Origin: an uncultured Mollicutes bacterium
GTDB taxonomy: Bacteria > Bacillota_I > Bacilli_A > RFN20 > CAG-288
Direction of reading: 5' to 3'
Assembly (NCBI GenBank): GCA_900549915.1
Contig: URQF01000105.1
Coordinates: 1-5,250 of the forward strand
Length of the DNA: 5,250 nucleotides
This document shows, one piece after another, positions 4,904-5,250 of this stretch. Position 1 is the first letter of the stretch. Each line of letters begins with the position of its first letter. Under the pieces are notes generated by a model. The model did no database searches, was not told the DNA's origin, and was given only the letters and a program-made list of their open reading frames with translations. The position numbers were made by a program, and so were the translations under genes.

Positions 4904-5250
4904 CTGCTCCATTTCCCACCATTCTTAGGACCGATTCTCCGAATCTTTCCTTGGTTCTGAAGCTCTTTGATAATCTTTTTGACACCGCTTAGGCTTAACC
5001 CGACTTCCTCAGCACATTCCTTTAGAGATGAATCGGGATTCCCAGTCAGATAGATAAGTACCTTCCGGTTCGATTCTTTCCTCGGAATTGACTTTGTCTC
5101 TTCATCGTTCTTGATGGCAATCGCATCTGGAACAAAGAAGAAAGGAAGGGTGACGAGAACCCTATTAGAGGAAAAATCAAATGCTTTTTCAGTGTAATGA
5201 TGAACAATAGTCGGAATTCCATGTCCGCTCTGCTCTGAAAAGGATGACAA
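4900..5250 (-). CDS. ATP-binding (AlbA/HATPase_c_4-type) transcriptional regulator, C-terminal part
   Basis: The gene enters from the right edge of the window and its N-terminal part is not visible; no start codon is claimed. The 116 visible residues begin in the end of an ATPase-fold domain: SEQSGHGIPTIVHHYTEKAF (5-24), then a closing strand, VLVTLPF (31-37). This matches the end of the ATP-binding domain in proteins with an N-terminal AlbA_2/Schlafen-type domain, often annotated as RecG-like or as putative transcriptional regulators. After a charged linker (about 40-60) comes a winged helix-turn-helix: ESNRKVLIYL, SLKECAEEVGLSLSGVKKII (75-94) and a wing ending GKIRRIGPKNGGKW (101-114). A DNA-binding regulatory role is likely, but targets are unknown. 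Relatives often continue a few residues past GGKW; here the stop falls after WSR, at the first unit of the 12-bp repeat. Confidence 0.85.
   Translation of the reverse strand: MSSFSEQSGHGIPTIVHHYTEKAFDFSSNRVLVTLPFFFVPDAIAIKNDEETKSIPRKESNRKVLIYLTGNPDSSLKECAEEVGLSLSGVKKIIKELQNQGKIRRIGPKNGGKWSR

Noticed and set aside
4628..4985. Open frames reading repeated LGYF, FRLL or NLKS through the tandem array
   Set aside because: They exist because a 12-bp period keeps a frame open once it lacks a stop. None has a ribosome binding site, and they overlap the terminator hairpin and the real winged-helix gene.

Overview
The window looks like the chromosome of a moderately AT-rich Firmicutes/Bacillota bacterium. 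Support comes from strong AAGGAG-type ribosome binding sites on the two best-defined genes, a Gram-positive-style lipoprotein signal peptide, intrinsic terminators with T-tracts, and protein families common in gut clostridia and Erysipelotrichia-like lineages. The genus cannot be told. TGA acts as a stop: the flavoprotein ends at TGA directly after an NFIR C-terminus, as I recall for its family. This fits the standard bacterial code rather than the mycoplasma code.

Layout. Positions 1-110 hold the possible tail of an upstream plus-strand gene, a 17-bp palindrome, an extended -10 promoter and a ribosome binding site. Positions 111-731 (+) encode an NADPH-dependent FMN reductase-type flavoprotein with a cysteine cluster. 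Positions 732-856 are a convergent intergenic region with a long, multi-step hairpin that probably terminates both flanking genes. Positions 857-3409 (-) encode an 850-residue surface lipoprotein built from about nine GTY-type beta-rich modules and ending in a proline-rich tail. Positions 3410-3526 hold its ribosome binding site, promoter, an array of TGATA-type inverted repeats, and the terminator of the next gene. Positions 3527-4588 (-) encode a beta-repeat protein of exported type whose 5' end looks damaged: it has no signal peptide, no ribosome binding site and no convincing start, and a better-looking reading frame precedes it in another phase (4594-4770). Positions 4771-4903 hold a terminator hairpin and a perfect 12-bp tandem repeat. 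Positions 4900-5250 (-) are the C-terminal end of an ATPase-fold/winged-helix regulator that continues past the window.

How they fit together. The three minus-strand genes run in the same direction but are separated by terminators, so they are probably separate transcription units rather than one operon. The lipoprotein has its own promoter. The flavoprotein is transcribed towards them and is functionally separate. Nothing here forms a recognisable defence, secretion or metabolic system. The most unusual items are the large modular lipoprotein, the broken beta-repeat gene beside it, and the 12-bp repeat array that starts on the stop codon of the regulator gene.
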